The notes under the pieces are model-generated. The model had not been told where the DNA came from and made no database searches. It was given only the letters and a program-made list of their open reading frames with translations. From positions 1-64,000 of the forward strand of contig CAVUIJ010000029.1 in NCBI GenBank assembly GCA_963741505.1: a stretch of 64,000 bases of DNA. Reading direction: 5' to 3'. Positions within the stretch are counted from its first letter, which is position 1; the number at the start of each line of letters is the position of its first letter. Below are positions 37,471 through 46,892 of this stretch, piece after piece. The translations under genes and the position numbers were made by a program. Source of the stretch: JAKFWF01 sp963741505 (lineage in GTDB: Bacteria; Pseudomonadota; Alphaproteobacteria; Rhizobiales; Hyphomicrobiaceae).

Positions 37471-39449
37471 TGCGCCGGCACCACCCCGGCACGCGGTTTC
37501 GTCCGGCGAGGCACGCCGACCCGCAGGCGCCGGTCGCTCAGCGACAGCAGCCCGCCCAGCACCAACACCAGCGCTCCGATCCAGATGAAACGCACGAACG
37601 GATTGAAATAGAGCCGCATGGCATAGCCGCCGTCGTTCTGCGGGTCGCCGAGCACCACGTAGAGATCGCCGTTCCAGGCATTGTAGATGCCGGCCTCGGT
37701 GGTCGGCATCGGTGGCTGATCATAGACCCGCTTGGCGGGATTGAGCGTGGTGACCTTGCGTGTGCCGCGGCTGACCTCGAACACGCCGACCTGCTCGCGA
37801 TAGTTGGGTCCGCGGGCCGGGCCGATGCCGCGGAACAGCAAGGAATAGCCGGCAATGTCGACGCTCGCGCCCGGCTTCATCACCAGCACCTTTTCCGACT
37901 GGAAGCCGGTGGTGGCGACGATGCCGACCACCATCATGCCGATGCCGAAGTGGGCAGCCGCCGTACCGAACACTGAACGCGGCAGGCCGGTGAACCGCCG
38001 CCAGGCCTCGGCGTAGGGCAGGCTGCCGAAGCGCGCGCGCGTTATGATCTCTACCGGCGCCCCCAACATCACCCAGACGCCGAGGGCTATACCGACCGGC
38101 GCCAACAGCGGTCCACGCCGGTTAAGCGCGATCGCGAGCAGCAGCAGCGCCAGCGTCGCCGCCAGCGTCAGCATCAGCCGCTGCGTCGCAGCAAAGAGAT
38201 CGCCGCGCTTCCAGGCCAGCAGCGGCCCGAACGGCATGGCCACCAGCAGCGGCACCATCAGCGAGCCGAAGGTCAGATTGAAGTAGGGCGCGCCGACCGA
38301 GATCTTTTCGCCCGTCAGCGCCTCCAGCGCCAGCGGGTAGAGCGTGCCGACGAATACCGTGGCGCAGGCGATCGTCAGCACCACGTTGTTGAGCACGAGG
38401 CCGCCCTCACGGCTGATCGGGGCAAACAGGCCGCCCTGCTTCAAGGCGCCAAACCGCAATGCAAAGAGGGTCAGCGCGCCGCCGCTGAACAGCACCATCA
38501 GCGACAGGATGAACACGCCACGGGCCGGGTCGACGGCAAATGCGTGCACCGACGACAGCACGCCCGAGCGCACCAGGAAGGTGCCCATCAGCGACAGCGA
38601 GAAGGTCAGGATCGCCAGCAGGATGGTCCAGATCTTCAGCGCCTCGCGCCGCTCCATCACCACCGCCGAATGCAACAGCGCGGTGCCGGCGAGCCAGGGC
38701 ATGAAGGAAGCGTTCTCGACCGGATCCCAGAACCACCAGCCGCCCCAGCCGAGTTCGTAGTAGGCCCACCACGAGCCCATCGCGATGCCGAGCGTCAGCG
38801 CCATCCAGGCGCCGAGTGTCCACGGCCTGACCCAGCGCGCCCAGGCCGCATCCTGGCGACCTTCGATGAGGGCTGCGACGGCGAACGAGAAGGCGATCGA
38901 GAAGCCGACATAGCCGGCATAGAGGAACGGCGGATGGAACGCCAAGGCCGGGTCCTGCAGCACCGGATTGAGGCCGTTGCCTTCGATCGCTGGCGGGCTC
39001 AGTCGAATGAACGGATTCGAGGTGATGGCGATGAACAGGCAGAACGCCAGCGCGATCGAAGCCTGGACGCCGAGCACCCGCGCCTTCAGGGTCTGCGGCA
39101 GGTTAGCGCCGAACAATGCGACGGCCGCACCGAAGGCTGCGAGCATCAGCACCCACAGCAGCATCGAGCCCTCGTGGTTGCCCCATACGCCCGAGATCTT
39201 GTAGATCAACGGCTTCGTCGTGTGCGAATTCACCGCCACGTTGAGGACCGAAAAGTCGGATGTGACGTAGACCCACGTCAGGCACAGAAACGACAGCCCG
39301 ATCAGGCCGAGCTGCGCCACCGCCGCCGGTCGCGCAACCGCCATCAGCCGGCCATCGCCGGTGTGTGCGCCCCACAGCGGCACCACCGTCTGCACCAGCG
39401 CCACGGCGAGGGCCAGAATAAGCGCGAAATGCCCGAGCTCTGCGATCAT
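37467..39449 (-). CDS. ccmF: Cytochrome c heme lyase subunit CcmF
   Basis: 660 residues, a multi-pass inner-membrane protein that transfers heme from CcmE to apocytochrome c. The tryptophan-rich signature is present (YYELGWGGWWFWDPVENASF), preceded by the conserved ISGVWGNHEGSMLLWV with a heme-ligand histidine. About 14-15 membrane helices are expected and seen. It begins 9 bases after the ccmE stop and overlaps ccmH. Full length, no frame problems. Confidence 0.96.
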   Translation of the reverse strand: MIAELGHFALILALAVALVQTVVPLWGAHTGDGRLMAVARPAAVAQLGLIGLSFLCLTWVYVTSDFSVLNVAVNSHTTKPLIYKISGVWGNHEGSMLLWVLMLAAFGAAVALFGANLPQTLKARVLGVQASIALAFCLFIAITSNPFIRLSPPAIEGNGLNPVLQDPALAFHPPFLYAGYVGFSIAFSFAVAALIEGRQDAAWARWVRPWTLGAWMALTLGIAMGSWWAYYELGWGGWWFWDPVENASFMPWLAGTALLHSAVVMERREALKIWTILLAILTFSLSLMGTFLVRSGVLSSVHAFAVDPARGVFILSLMVLFSGGALTLFALRFGALKQGGLFAPISREGGLVLNNVVLTIACATVFVGTLYPLALEALTGEKISVGAPYFNLTFGSLMVPLLVAMPFGPLLAWKRGDLFAATQRLMLTLAATLALLLLAIALNRRGPLLAPVGIALGVWVMLGAPVEIITRARFGSLPYAEAWRRFTGLPRSVFGTAAAHFGIGMMVVGIVATTGFQSEKVLVMKPGASVDIAGYSLLFRGIGPARGPNYREQVGVFEVSRGTRKVTTLNPAKRVYDQPPMPTTEAGIYNAWNGDLYVVLGDPQNDGGYAMRLYFNPFVRFIWIGALVLVLGGLLSLSDRRLRVGVPRRTKPRAGVVPAQ

Positions 39450-39458
39450 CGGATCAGA

Positions 39459-39944
39459 TCATCCCCCGACCTTGCCGGCCTTGGGCGCCGCCGCGCCGGG
39501 GTGCTTCGCCCCCTCGCCGAGCTTGACGCCTCTGTCCTTGAGCGCGCTCGCAACTTCCGGCGGCATATAGGTCTCATCGTGCTTGGCCAGCACGCTGTCG
39601 GCGAGGAACCGGCCGTCGGCCTCGAGCTTGCCTTCGGCGACCACCCCCTGGCCCTCACGGAAAAGATCCGGCAGCAGGCCGTCGAAGGCAACGGGGACGA
39701 CCTTCAGCGTATCGGTAATGGCGAACTCGACCCGGGTGCCGCCGCCGCGCTTCACCGAGCCATCGACGACGAGGCCGCCGAGCCTGAAGCGCTGCCCGGC
39801 CTTGACCTTGTTCTCCGCCACATCGCTCGGCGTGTGGAAGTAGGTGATCGTATCCTTGAGCGCGAACAGCACCAGGATCGCGGCCAGGCACAACAGGCCG
39901 ACGCCGCCGCCGATCAGTGCCCCGCGACGTTGTTTACGCGTCAT
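39459..39944 (-). CDS. ccmE: Heme chaperone CcmE
   Basis: 161 residues. N-terminal membrane anchor (GVGLLCLAAILVLFALK), OB-fold body beginning TPSDVAENKVKAGQRFRLGG, and the covalent heme-binding H122 in SVLAKHDETYMPPEV with the nearby Y126. The C-terminal tail is Gly/Ala/Lys-rich and flexible. Start overlaps the ccmI stop as ATGA, so the two are coupled. Confidence 0.96.
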   Translation of the reverse strand: MTRKQRRGALIGGGVGLLCLAAILVLFALKDTITYFHTPSDVAENKVKAGQRFRLGGLVVDGSVKRGGGTRVEFAITDTLKVVPVAFDGLLPDLFREGQGVVAEGKLEADGRFLADSVLAKHDETYMPPEVASALKDRGVKLGEGAKHPGAAAPKAGKVGG

Positions 39945-41101
39945 GAGCCAAGCCCTATTTGACGGGCAAGTGCATCGATCGCACTCAGCCCTTGGTTGTC
40001 CTGCGCCAGCGCCTGACGCGCCTCTGCCAGTGCCGCAGCCGCCTTCGCGCGGTCGCCCATCACGGCATAGGCGCGCACCAGCTTCTGCCAGCCAACGGCA
40101 TCGCGACCGTCGGCCTTCAGACGGGCATGCAGCCCTTCTACCATACCGGCGATCATCTGCTGACGGGCTTCAGGCGTCATGGCGGCAGCAGCGGCCGCCT
40201 CGGCAGTAGTCGGTCCCTTATCGACGGTTGCTTGCGCACCGGCACCGCCGGTCACTGCAGCAAGCCGCTCGGCGACTTCCTCGCGCCATGGCGCATCTGG
40301 CGACGCCTGGGCCAGCAGCGCGCGATATTCGTCCGCGGCTTGCCTCGTCTCGCCACGCTGCTCGCGCCCGAGCGCCAGCCAGAACCGCGCCTCGATCTGG
40401 CCCGGTTCGGCCTTCAGCACCTTCTCGAAGGCGTCGCGGGCTTCCTCGGTGACCAGCCCGTCCTTGGCCCGGATGGCACTTTCGGCGAAGCCCGACAGCC
40501 GCTTCGGCGTTTCACCCAGCAACTCGATCGCACGGGCAAATGCCATTCGGGCCTCTTCGTAGCGCTGCACCTTCAGGTAAACCGGCGCCAGTGCGTCCCA
40601 GCCGCGGCCATCTTGCGGGACCTCCCGGAGCCGCGCCTCGACCTTGGCGATCAGCTGCTCGACATTCGTGGCACCGGGAGCGCCTTGCGACGGCTTCGCG
40701 TCGGCAGTGAGGTCGGGGAAATGCGGGCGTCCTTCGAGCGACGGCCGACCGAGCACCGCATAGAGTGCCACAGCGACGGCCGGAATGACGGCGACGATCG
40801 CGACCCGCATCGCGGGCGATGGCTCGCGTCGCCCAACTTCGCTACCCTTTCCAGTCGTGGCAGATGCCTGAGCCAGCAGACGGCGCGATAGCTCAAGGCG
40901 GGCTGCATCGGCCTCGGCGGCACCGATCACACCACGTGCCAGATCGGCATCGATTTCGGCGAGTTGATCGGCATAGACCGCGACCCGTCCGGCCTCATTG
41001 GCTTCGGGTTGGGGTAGCGCAGGCTTGCTGCCCAGCAACGGCCGCGCCACCGCGAGCGCTGTTGCAGTCGTCAAGCATAGGATAGCAAGCCACAGCATCA
41101 T
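39941..41101 (-). CDS. ccmI: Cytochrome c maturation protein CcmI
   Basis: 386 residues. Two membrane helices (residues 1-20 and about 98-118) enclose a cytoplasmic helical loop with VYADQLAEIDADLARGVIGAAEADAARLELSRRLL, the family hallmark. The periplasmic part has TPR-like repeats (GRGWDALAPVYLKVQRYEEA; ARFWLALGREQRGE) that bind the C-terminus of apocytochrome c. First gene of the ccm operon. Confidence 0.93.
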   Translation of the reverse strand: MMLWLAILCLTTATALAVARPLLGSKPALPQPEANEAGRVAVYADQLAEIDADLARGVIGAAEADAARLELSRRLLAQASATTGKGSEVGRREPSPAMRVAIVAVIPAVAVALYAVLGRPSLEGRPHFPDLTADAKPSQGAPGATNVEQLIAKVEARLREVPQDGRGWDALAPVYLKVQRYEEARMAFARAIELLGETPKRLSGFAESAIRAKDGLVTEEARDAFEKVLKAEPGQIEARFWLALGREQRGETRQAADEYRALLAQASPDAPWREEVAERLAAVTGGAGAQATVDKGPTTAEAAAAAAMTPEARQQMIAGMVEGLHARLKADGRDAVGWQKLVRAYAVMGDRAKAAAALAEARQALAQDNQGLSAIDALARQIGLGS

Positions 41102-41268
41102 GCGCTTCGATCGACCTCGTGGGAGCAGTCACCACCGCTGGGATTGGCATCCGCCGTTTACGCAGATAACACGGTCCCCTTGCCGTGCAAGATGCCAGAA
41201 CCAGTTGGCGGCCGACCGTCGCCGGCGACCACGGCAGCGAAATTGACAACTGTCAAGTCGAGGTCTGC

Positions 41269-41739
41269 TCAGCCGACATTGCTCCAGGTGCCGTCGGGAT
41301 TGCGGCAGGCGGTGCCTCGCATGGTCTGGGGACGGCCGTCGATGTAGATCGTGTGGGTGTAATCGCGGCAATCCTGCGGTCCGCGCCGATAGGGTTCCAT
41401 CGGCACCACCTCGCCGTAGCGACCATTGTCGGGATTGCGCCAGTGCGTCCGCTCGCCGCTGCGGCCGCGCTCGAGCGCCGCAAGCTCGGCCTGCTGCGCC
41501 AGTATGCGGTCCTGCTTGTCCATCGAACGGCCGATCTCGCTGCCGACAACGCCACCGATGAAGGCACCAGCGACGGTCGCGGCAACCCTGCCGGAACCGC
41601 GTCCAACCGTATTGCCGAGCAGGCCGCCGGCAACGCCGCCGACCACCAAGCCGGTATCCTGTTTGCTCGGTCCATCCGGCCCGCAGGCGAGCAGCGACAA
41701 CGGCATCAGCGCAATGGCGGCAACTTTGATAAGGCGCAT
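41269..41739 (-). CDS. Glycine-zipper outer-membrane lipoprotein (17 kDa antigen-like)
   Basis: 156 residues. Lipoprotein signal with lipobox LLAC at residues 16-19 (KVAAIALMPLSLLACGPDG). A glycine-zipper 2TM segment follows (GLVVGGVAGGLLGNTVGRG and VAGAFIGGVVGSEIGRSMDKQD), then a polar C-terminal domain (THWRNPDNGRYGEVVP; CRDYTHTIYIDGR). This arrangement matches surface-antigen lipoproteins of Brucella and Rickettsia. Stand-alone gene between ccmI and a two-component kinase. Confidence 0.88.
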   Translation of the reverse strand: MRLIKVAAIALMPLSLLACGPDGPSKQDTGLVVGGVAGGLLGNTVGRGSGRVAATVAGAFIGGVVGSEIGRSMDKQDRILAQQAELAALERGRSGERTHWRNPDNGRYGEVVPMEPYRRGPQDCRDYTHTIYIDGRPQTMRGTACRNPDGTWSNVG

Positions 41740-41897
41740 GCTCTACCCCGACAGCCCCTGGCAGGGCCCCATGAGACGAATTGACCACGTTCCTCGATGC
41801 AACCCAATTCGGGCAAAAGTTGGTTGTACCGCGCGTCCATATGCAGCCGTCGCGGCAGATTTTGAAAGCCCGCAATGGCGACATGCTGGCAGGCTAT

Positions 41898-43280
41898 TCA
41901 AACCGACGGTAGATCGAGCGTCACCGCCAAGCCGCCATGGGGAGACATAGACAATTGTAAGTGTCCTCTATAGCTCTGCGCCAGGTCAGCGACAATCGAT
42001 AGCCCGAGGCCGGTGCCGGGCTTGCTCTCGTCGAGGCGCATGCCCCTCTTGCCGATCTTCGAGCGCTGTTCGTCACTGAGGCCCGGGCCATCGTCCTCGA
42101 CCGTGACGGCGAGCCGCCGGCTGCCCGCGCGTGCCGGTGCCTCAGGTGCTGCGACCGTGAGATAGACCCGCCCCTTCGACCACTTGCAGGCATTGTCGAG
42201 CAGATTACCGAGCATTTCCTCGAGATCCTGCTTCTCGCCCTGGAACTTGGCCCCGTCCGGACACTCGACGGCGATCGCGACCCCCTTGTCACGGTAGATG
42301 CGCTCGAGCGCGCGCTGCAGCGGCTCGATCAGCGGCGCCACCTCGGTCACCTTGCCGATGGTGCCGACCTGGGCGGCCATGCGGGCGCGGTCGAGATAGA
42401 GATTGACCTGGTCGCGCATCAGGCTCGCCTGCTGCGCGACCTTGGCAGCGAACGAGCTCTTGTCCTCGTCGGCCTCGTTGGTGATCACCGCCAGCGGAGT
42501 CTTGAGCGCGTGCGCGAGATTGCCGACCTGAGTGCGGGCGCGATCAACGATCTCCTGGTTCGAAGTGATCAGGGCATTGAGCTCCTGCTGCAGCGGCTGG
42601 ATCTCGACCGGCAACCGCCCTTCGAGCTTTTGTGCCTCGCCCGCCCGTACGCGGCCGAGATCGCGCTCGATCGCCCGCAATGGCGACAGGCCGAAGCGGA
42701 CCTGGAACAGCGTCATCAGCACCAGGCCAAGGCCCGCCAACGCCAGCGCCATGGCGAGCTTGGTGCGAAACTCCGACACGCGCGTCTCCGGCCAGTCGAT
42801 CGGGCCAGCAACGACAATCGAATAGCGCCGGCCGGTGACCTCGTCGCCCAACCGCTCGATGGTCTCGGCGACCCGCAGGCGCTGGCCGAGCGGTCCGCCG
42901 GCGTTGATCCAGCGGATGTCCTGGGCGTCGGGCGCGACCCACTGCAGGAACGGCGACGGCAGCTCGAAGGTGGCAAGCGAGTTCGAAACTTTGCGCGCGC
43001 CGCCCGGCTCGTCGAGCGGCTTGATCTGCCAGTACCAGCCCGAATGCTGGCGCTGAAACAGCGGCTCGCCGATGTCACCGGGCGTGCCGAGCTCGGTGCC
43101 GGTGTGGTCGGCGACGTCGGCCTGGATTACCCAAAGCAGGGTCTTGATGCGGTCGTCGAAGCTCTGGAACACTTCGCGTGCATACATCGAATAGACGATG
43201 AAGCCGGCGATCGGCAGCACCACCATGGTCCAGCCGAGCGCCGTGGCGAAAAGCCGGAATGCGAGTGAGTTAAGCCGCAT
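41898..43280 (-). CDS. Sensor histidine kinase (PhoQ/FeuQ-like)
   Basis: 460 residues. Helices at about 12-35 and 175-197 flank a periplasmic sensor domain of roughly 140 residues. The phospho-acceptor is in VGNLAHALKTPLAVITNEA, with N-box NLLDNACKWSKG, G1 VEDDGPGLSDEQR and G2 KPGTGLGLSIVADLAQSY. The HALKTPL form and the pairing with its regulator match the FeuPQ/PhoPQ-like group of alphaproteobacteria. The start overlaps the end of the regulator gene by 11 bases. Confidence 0.92.
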   Translation of the reverse strand: MRLNSLAFRLFATALGWTMVVLPIAGFIVYSMYAREVFQSFDDRIKTLLWVIQADVADHTGTELGTPGDIGEPLFQRQHSGWYWQIKPLDEPGGARKVSNSLATFELPSPFLQWVAPDAQDIRWINAGGPLGQRLRVAETIERLGDEVTGRRYSIVVAGPIDWPETRVSEFRTKLAMALALAGLGLVLMTLFQVRFGLSPLRAIERDLGRVRAGEAQKLEGRLPVEIQPLQQELNALITSNQEIVDRARTQVGNLAHALKTPLAVITNEADEDKSSFAAKVAQQASLMRDQVNLYLDRARMAAQVGTIGKVTEVAPLIEPLQRALERIYRDKGVAIAVECPDGAKFQGEKQDLEEMLGNLLDNACKWSKGRVYLTVAAPEAPARAGSRRLAVTVEDDGPGLSDEQRSKIGKRGMRLDESKPGTGLGLSIVADLAQSYRGHLQLSMSPHGGLAVTLDLPSV

Positions 43281-43941
43281 CGTCCTCTTGCGCGAGACGA
43301 TAGCCCAGGCCGCGCACGGTCTTGATCAGATCACCGGGGATTTTCTTGCGCAGGCGGCCGATGAAGACCTCGATGGTGTTGCTGTCGCGGTCGAAGTCCT
43401 GCTCATAGAGGTGTTCGACGAGCTCGGTACGCGACACCACGCGTCCGTTATGGTGCATCAGGTAGGCGAGCAACCGGTACTCGTGGCTGGTCAGCTTGAT
43501 GGTTTGGCCATCGTAGGCGACGCGTGCCGTGGTGGTATCGAGGCGCAACTTGCCGCACTCGATCTCGCTCTTGGCGTGGCCGGAGGCGCGCCGCACCTGA
43601 GCGCGAACGCGGGCGAGCAACTCCTCCATGTGAAAGGGCTTGGCCAGATAGTCGTCGGCACCGGCGTCCATGCCGGCGACCTTGTCGCTCCAGCGGTCGC
43701 GGGCGGTCAGGATGATGACCGGCATCTTGCGTTCGGCGCGGCGCCACTGCTCGAGAATTGAAATGCCATCCATCTTCGGCAGACCGATGTCGAGAATGAC
43801 AATGTCATAAGGCTCGGTCTCGCCGAGGAAATAGCCTTCCTCGCCATCGAACGCCTTGTCGACCGCAAACCCGGCATCGGTGAGCGCCGACACCAGCTGC
43901 CGGTTGAGATCGGGATCATCTTCGACCACTAGAGCGCGCAC
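43270..43941 (-). CDS. OmpR-family response regulator (PhoP/FeuP-like)
   Basis: 223 residues. GTG 43941 is preferred over GTG 43953: GAGG then lies about seven bases upstream and the protein begins at the conserved RALVVEDDP. Phospho-acceptor D51 in IVILDIGLPKMDG, lysine in YLAKPFHMEELLARV, and the winged-helix domain (LTSHEYRLLAYLMHHNGR; SNTIEVFIGRLRKKI). Co-transcribed with the kinase that follows. In related genomes this pair also sits upstream of ccmI. Confidence 0.93.
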   Translation of the reverse strand: MRALVVEDDPDLNRQLVSALTDAGFAVDKAFDGEEGYFLGETEPYDIVILDIGLPKMDGISILEQWRRAERKMPVIILTARDRWSDKVAGMDAGADDYLAKPFHMEELLARVRAQVRRASGHAKSEIECGKLRLDTTTARVAYDGQTIKLTSHEYRLLAYLMHHNGRVVSRTELVEHLYEQDFDRDSNTIEVFIGRLRKKIPGDLIKTVRGLGYRLAQEDDAA

Positions 43942-44072
43942 AAAATACCTCACCGCAGAAATCGAGCCCCAGCGCCCGACAACACGCGGTTCTTATAGCG
44001 CGGCGACACCACGGTTCATAGGGTGTGGCAAGCGAATTCGAGTTAACCACGCCGACATCGGCAGCGCCGCAC

Positions 44073-44435
44073 TCAGCCCTTCTTGGCGGCCTTGCGGGCA
44101 GCATAACGGGCATCGCGCGCGGCTTTCTGCTTGGCCTCGCGGTCGGCCTGGGCGGCGAGCTCGGCCTCATAGGCGGCAGCTTCAGCGGCTTTCCTGGTCA
44201 CTTCCTCTACTTGACGGCGGGCCTCGGCCTCGGCCTCAAGCCGGAGCCTCTCCAGCCGGGCAGCCTCCTTGCGCGCCTGCCGCTCGGCTTCGATCCTGAC
44301 GCGCTCGGCCTGTCGGGCCTGGAACTCGGGATCGTTCGGACCGGGCTTCGCCTTGAACTTTTCCAGCGCCGCCTGCTTGGCCTTCTGGGCACTCGACAGG
44401 CGATCATTGAAGTTCGGGATCTTGAAGCCACGCAT
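44073..44435 (-). CDS. DUF6481 family protein
   Basis: 120 residues. The start RGFKIPNFNDRLSSAQKAK is the family hallmark; the remainder is a highly charged Ala/Glu/Arg/Lys helix, probably one long coiled coil (ARLERLRLEAEAEARRQVEE), ending in basic residues. No known function. It lies 41 bases downstream of nuoF on the same strand, where nuoG would be expected in most alphaproteobacterial nuo clusters. Confidence 0.85.
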   Translation of the reverse strand: MRGFKIPNFNDRLSSAQKAKQAALEKFKAKPGPNDPEFQARQAERVRIEAERQARKEAARLERLRLEAEAEARRQVEEVTRKAAEAAAYEAELAAQADREAKQKAARDARYAARKAAKKG

Positions 44436-44476
44436 AGTCGGGAAAACTCCAGGTTCTTTGTTGATCTGATGTTCGC

Positions 44477-45760
44477 TTATTCGGCGGCCACTTTATGGGC
44501 CGCCTGATACTGGTCGATACGCTCTTCGATGACGTGACGGAAGTTGCGGATCAGGCCCTGCACAGGCCATGCCGCGGCTTCGCCGAGCGCACAGATGGTA
44601 TGGCCCTCGATCTGCTTGGTCACGTCGAACAGCAGGTCGATCTCGCGTTTTTGCGCTTCGCCGCGCGCCATGCGCTCGAGCACCCGCCACATCCACCCCG
44701 TGCCCTCGCGGCAAGGCGTACACTGGCCGCAACTCTCGTGCTTGTAGAAATAGGCGATGCGCGCGAATGCCTTGATGATGTCGGTCGACTTGTCCATGAC
44801 AATGATGGCGGCCGTGCCCAGGCCGCTCTTCAGCTTCGCCAGGCTGTCGAAGTCCATCGTCAGATCCTGGCACTGCGAGGCCGGGATCAGCGGCATCGAC
44901 GAGCCGCCGGGGATCACCGCGAGCAGATTGTCCCAGCCGCCGCGCACGCCGCCGCAATGGGTATCGATGAGCTCACGCAGCGGAATGCACATCTCCTCTT
45001 CGACCACGCACGGATTGTTCACGTGACCGGAGACCTGGAACAGCTTGGTGCCGGTGTTGTTCGGCTTGCCCAGCGCCGAGAACCATGCCGAGCCGCGCCG
45101 CAGAATGGTCGGCACCACCGCGATGCTTTCGACGTTGTTGACCGTCGTCGGCGCGCCGTAGACGCCGACATTGGCCGGGAACGGTGGTTTCAGTCGCGGC
45201 TGACCCTTCTTGCCCTCGAGGCTTTCGAGCATCGCGGTCTCCTCGCCGCAGATGTAGGCGCCGGCGCCGTGATGCAGGACGATCTCGAGATCCCAGCCGT
45301 GGATGTTGTCGCGGCCGATCAGCTTGGCGGCATAAGCCTCGTCGACCGCCGCCTGCAGCCGCTCACGCTCGCGGATATATTCGCCGCGCAGGTAGATGAA
45401 GCAGGTATGGGCACGCATCGCGTACGAGGCGATCAGCGCGCCCTCGATCAGCACGTGCGGCTCGTGCCGCATGATCTCGCGGTCCTTGCAGGAGCCCGGT
45501 TCGCTCTCGTCGGCGTTGATCACGAGGTATGACGGCCGGCTGTCGGCCTTGGGCATGAAGCTCCACTTGAGACCGGTCGGAAAGCCGGCGCCGCCGCGGC
45601 CGCGCAATCCCGAGGCCTTGACCTCGTTGATGATCCAGTCGTGGCCCTTGTCGATCAATTCCTTGGTGCGGTCCCAGCTGCCGCGCGCCTTGGCGGCGGC
45701 GAGCCCGGCATCCTGGAAGCCGTAGATATTGGTGAAGATGCGGTCTTTGTCGCTAAGCAT
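44477..45760 (-). CDS. nuoF: NADH-quinone oxidoreductase subunit F
   Basis: 427 residues, full length. The NADH- and FMN-binding subunit of complex I. NADH-binding GLRGRGGAGFPTGLKWSFMP near 50, FMN region LHHGAGAYICGEETAMLESLEG, and the N3 iron-sulfur ligands in HESCGQCTPCREG with the fourth cysteine in HTICALGEAAAWP. The downstream gene is DUF6481, not nuoG. A 61-codon gene separates it from nuoE. Confidence 0.96.
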   Translation of the reverse strand: MLSDKDRIFTNIYGFQDAGLAAAKARGSWDRTKELIDKGHDWIINEVKASGLRGRGGAGFPTGLKWSFMPKADSRPSYLVINADESEPGSCKDREIMRHEPHVLIEGALIASYAMRAHTCFIYLRGEYIRERERLQAAVDEAYAAKLIGRDNIHGWDLEIVLHHGAGAYICGEETAMLESLEGKKGQPRLKPPFPANVGVYGAPTTVNNVESIAVVPTILRRGSAWFSALGKPNNTGTKLFQVSGHVNNPCVVEEEMCIPLRELIDTHCGGVRGGWDNLLAVIPGGSSMPLIPASQCQDLTMDFDSLAKLKSGLGTAAIIVMDKSTDIIKAFARIAYFYKHESCGQCTPCREGTGWMWRVLERMARGEAQKREIDLLFDVTKQIEGHTICALGEAAAWPVQGLIRNFRHVIEERIDQYQAAHKVAAE

Positions 45761-45775
45761 CGTAACTGTTCCCGA

Positions 45776-45961
45776 TCACCGTCGTCCCTGCGTCCACGCC
45801 AGCACGGCGGCGGCGGCAGCGAAAAAGAATGCCCACAGCAGGCTCGTCTCGAGGGTCTGATTGAGGACGAAGCGCTGCAGCACGAATACGAAGGCGCAGG
45901 CGGCGGCCGCGTGCATTGCGATCCTGGCGTATGGCCCACCCATGATCTTGCCCCGCTCCAT
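45776..45961 (-). CDS. 61-residue membrane protein between nuoE and nuoF
   Basis: ATG 45961 overlaps the nuoE stop as TGATG, and the gene ends 15 bases before nuoF. The peptide begins MERGKIMGGPYARIAMHAAA, with two hydrophobic helices (about 13-30 and 40-57) and ends TQGRR. Size, coupling to nuoE and position between two complex I subunits argue that it is translated. It could be an accessory or assembly peptide; no homologous name is recognised. Confidence 0.65.
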   Translation of the reverse strand: MERGKIMGGPYARIAMHAAAACAFVFVLQRFVLNQTLETSLLWAFFFAAAAAVLAWTQGRR

Positions 45962-46575
45962 CACGCCTTGGCCTTGGCCATGTCCTTGAGCGTCGTCGGC
46001 CCGCCAGCAGGACACGACGCCTGCCGGCCGATCTGCGAACCCGGCTTCGGCGGCTGCCCCTTGGCAAAGCCGTCGAGCACCTTTTCGAGCAATTCGGGCG
46101 TCAGGTCCTCGTAGGTGTCCTTGAAGATCTGCACCATCGGCGCGTTGGCGCAGGAGCCGAGGCACTCGACCTCCTCCCAGGAGAAATTGCCGTCGGCGGA
46201 GAGGTGATGCGGATCGTGGTGGATGCGATTCTTGCAGGTCTCGACCAGCCTGTCGGCGCCGCGCAGAAGGCAAGGCGTGGTGCCGCAAACCTGCACGTGC
46301 GCTTTCCGTCCGACCGGCGACAGCTGGAACATCGTATAGAAAGTGGCGATCTCGTAGACGCGGATGTGGGCCATGCCGAGCATGTCGGCGACGTAGCGGA
46401 TGGCCGGCTCCGTGCACCAGCCCTCCTGCTCCTGCGCGCGCCACAGCAGCGGCAGCACGGCGGAAGCCTGCTTGCCTTCCGGATATTTCACGATCGTCGC
46501 CTTGGCCCAGGCGAGGTTCTCCGGCGAAAAAGCAAACGAGCGCGGCTGGTCGGGGTGCAAACGGCGCACGGACAT
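45961..46575 (-). CDS. nuoE: NADH-quinone oxidoreductase subunit E
   Basis: About 204 residues from ATG 46575 (MSVRRLHPDQPRSFAF). Thioredoxin-like [2Fe-2S] subunit of complex I. N-terminal helical part (KYPEGKQASAVLPLLWRAQEQEGW), then cluster ligands in VQVCGTTPCLLRGA and VECLGSCANAPMVQI. The tail after 160 is Lys/Pro-rich. Upstream lies a 317-base gap and the divergent yajC; nuoA-D are not here, so this nuoE-nuoF pair is detached from the rest of complex I. Confidence 0.95.
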   Translation of the reverse strand: MSVRRLHPDQPRSFAFSPENLAWAKATIVKYPEGKQASAVLPLLWRAQEQEGWCTEPAIRYVADMLGMAHIRVYEIATFYTMFQLSPVGRKAHVQVCGTTPCLLRGADRLVETCKNRIHHDPHHLSADGNFSWEEVECLGSCANAPMVQIFKDTYEDLTPELLEKVLDGFAKGQPPKPGSQIGRQASCPAGGPTTLKDMAKAKA

Positions 46576-46892
46576 GAGCGGGCATACCTTATCGAGGCGC
46601 GACAACGGAGGCGGCGGACACGCTGGCCGTGACCACCCTAATCACCGCCGTTCCTAAGCCGATCCTTGGGTCGTGACAAGCGGCAGCCGGCAATTTCGCA
46701 CTATGACATAGCGCTGCAGCGTCTGTTGCATTCCAGCAGCGATAGGCTGTAGATACCGGCTTGAAATGTTGCGTCCCTGCGGTGCTGCTTGCTCTCCCGA
46801 GCGGCGCCACCATGTGCGCGTCGCATAATGCAAGTGCGCATTGCGTTTGCGCATGAACCCCGTCCACCCGAGATCGAGGCCGCTGTCCGCCG
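46576..46892. other. Divergent intergenic region nuoE / yajC
   Basis: 317 bases between divergent starts; should contain promoters for both nuoE-nuoF and yajC-secD-secF. Near 46815-46855 is a run of TGCGCA/TGCGCG motifs spaced about ten bases apart, which could be binding sites, though no known operator is recognised. No convincing gene. Confidence 0.4.
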
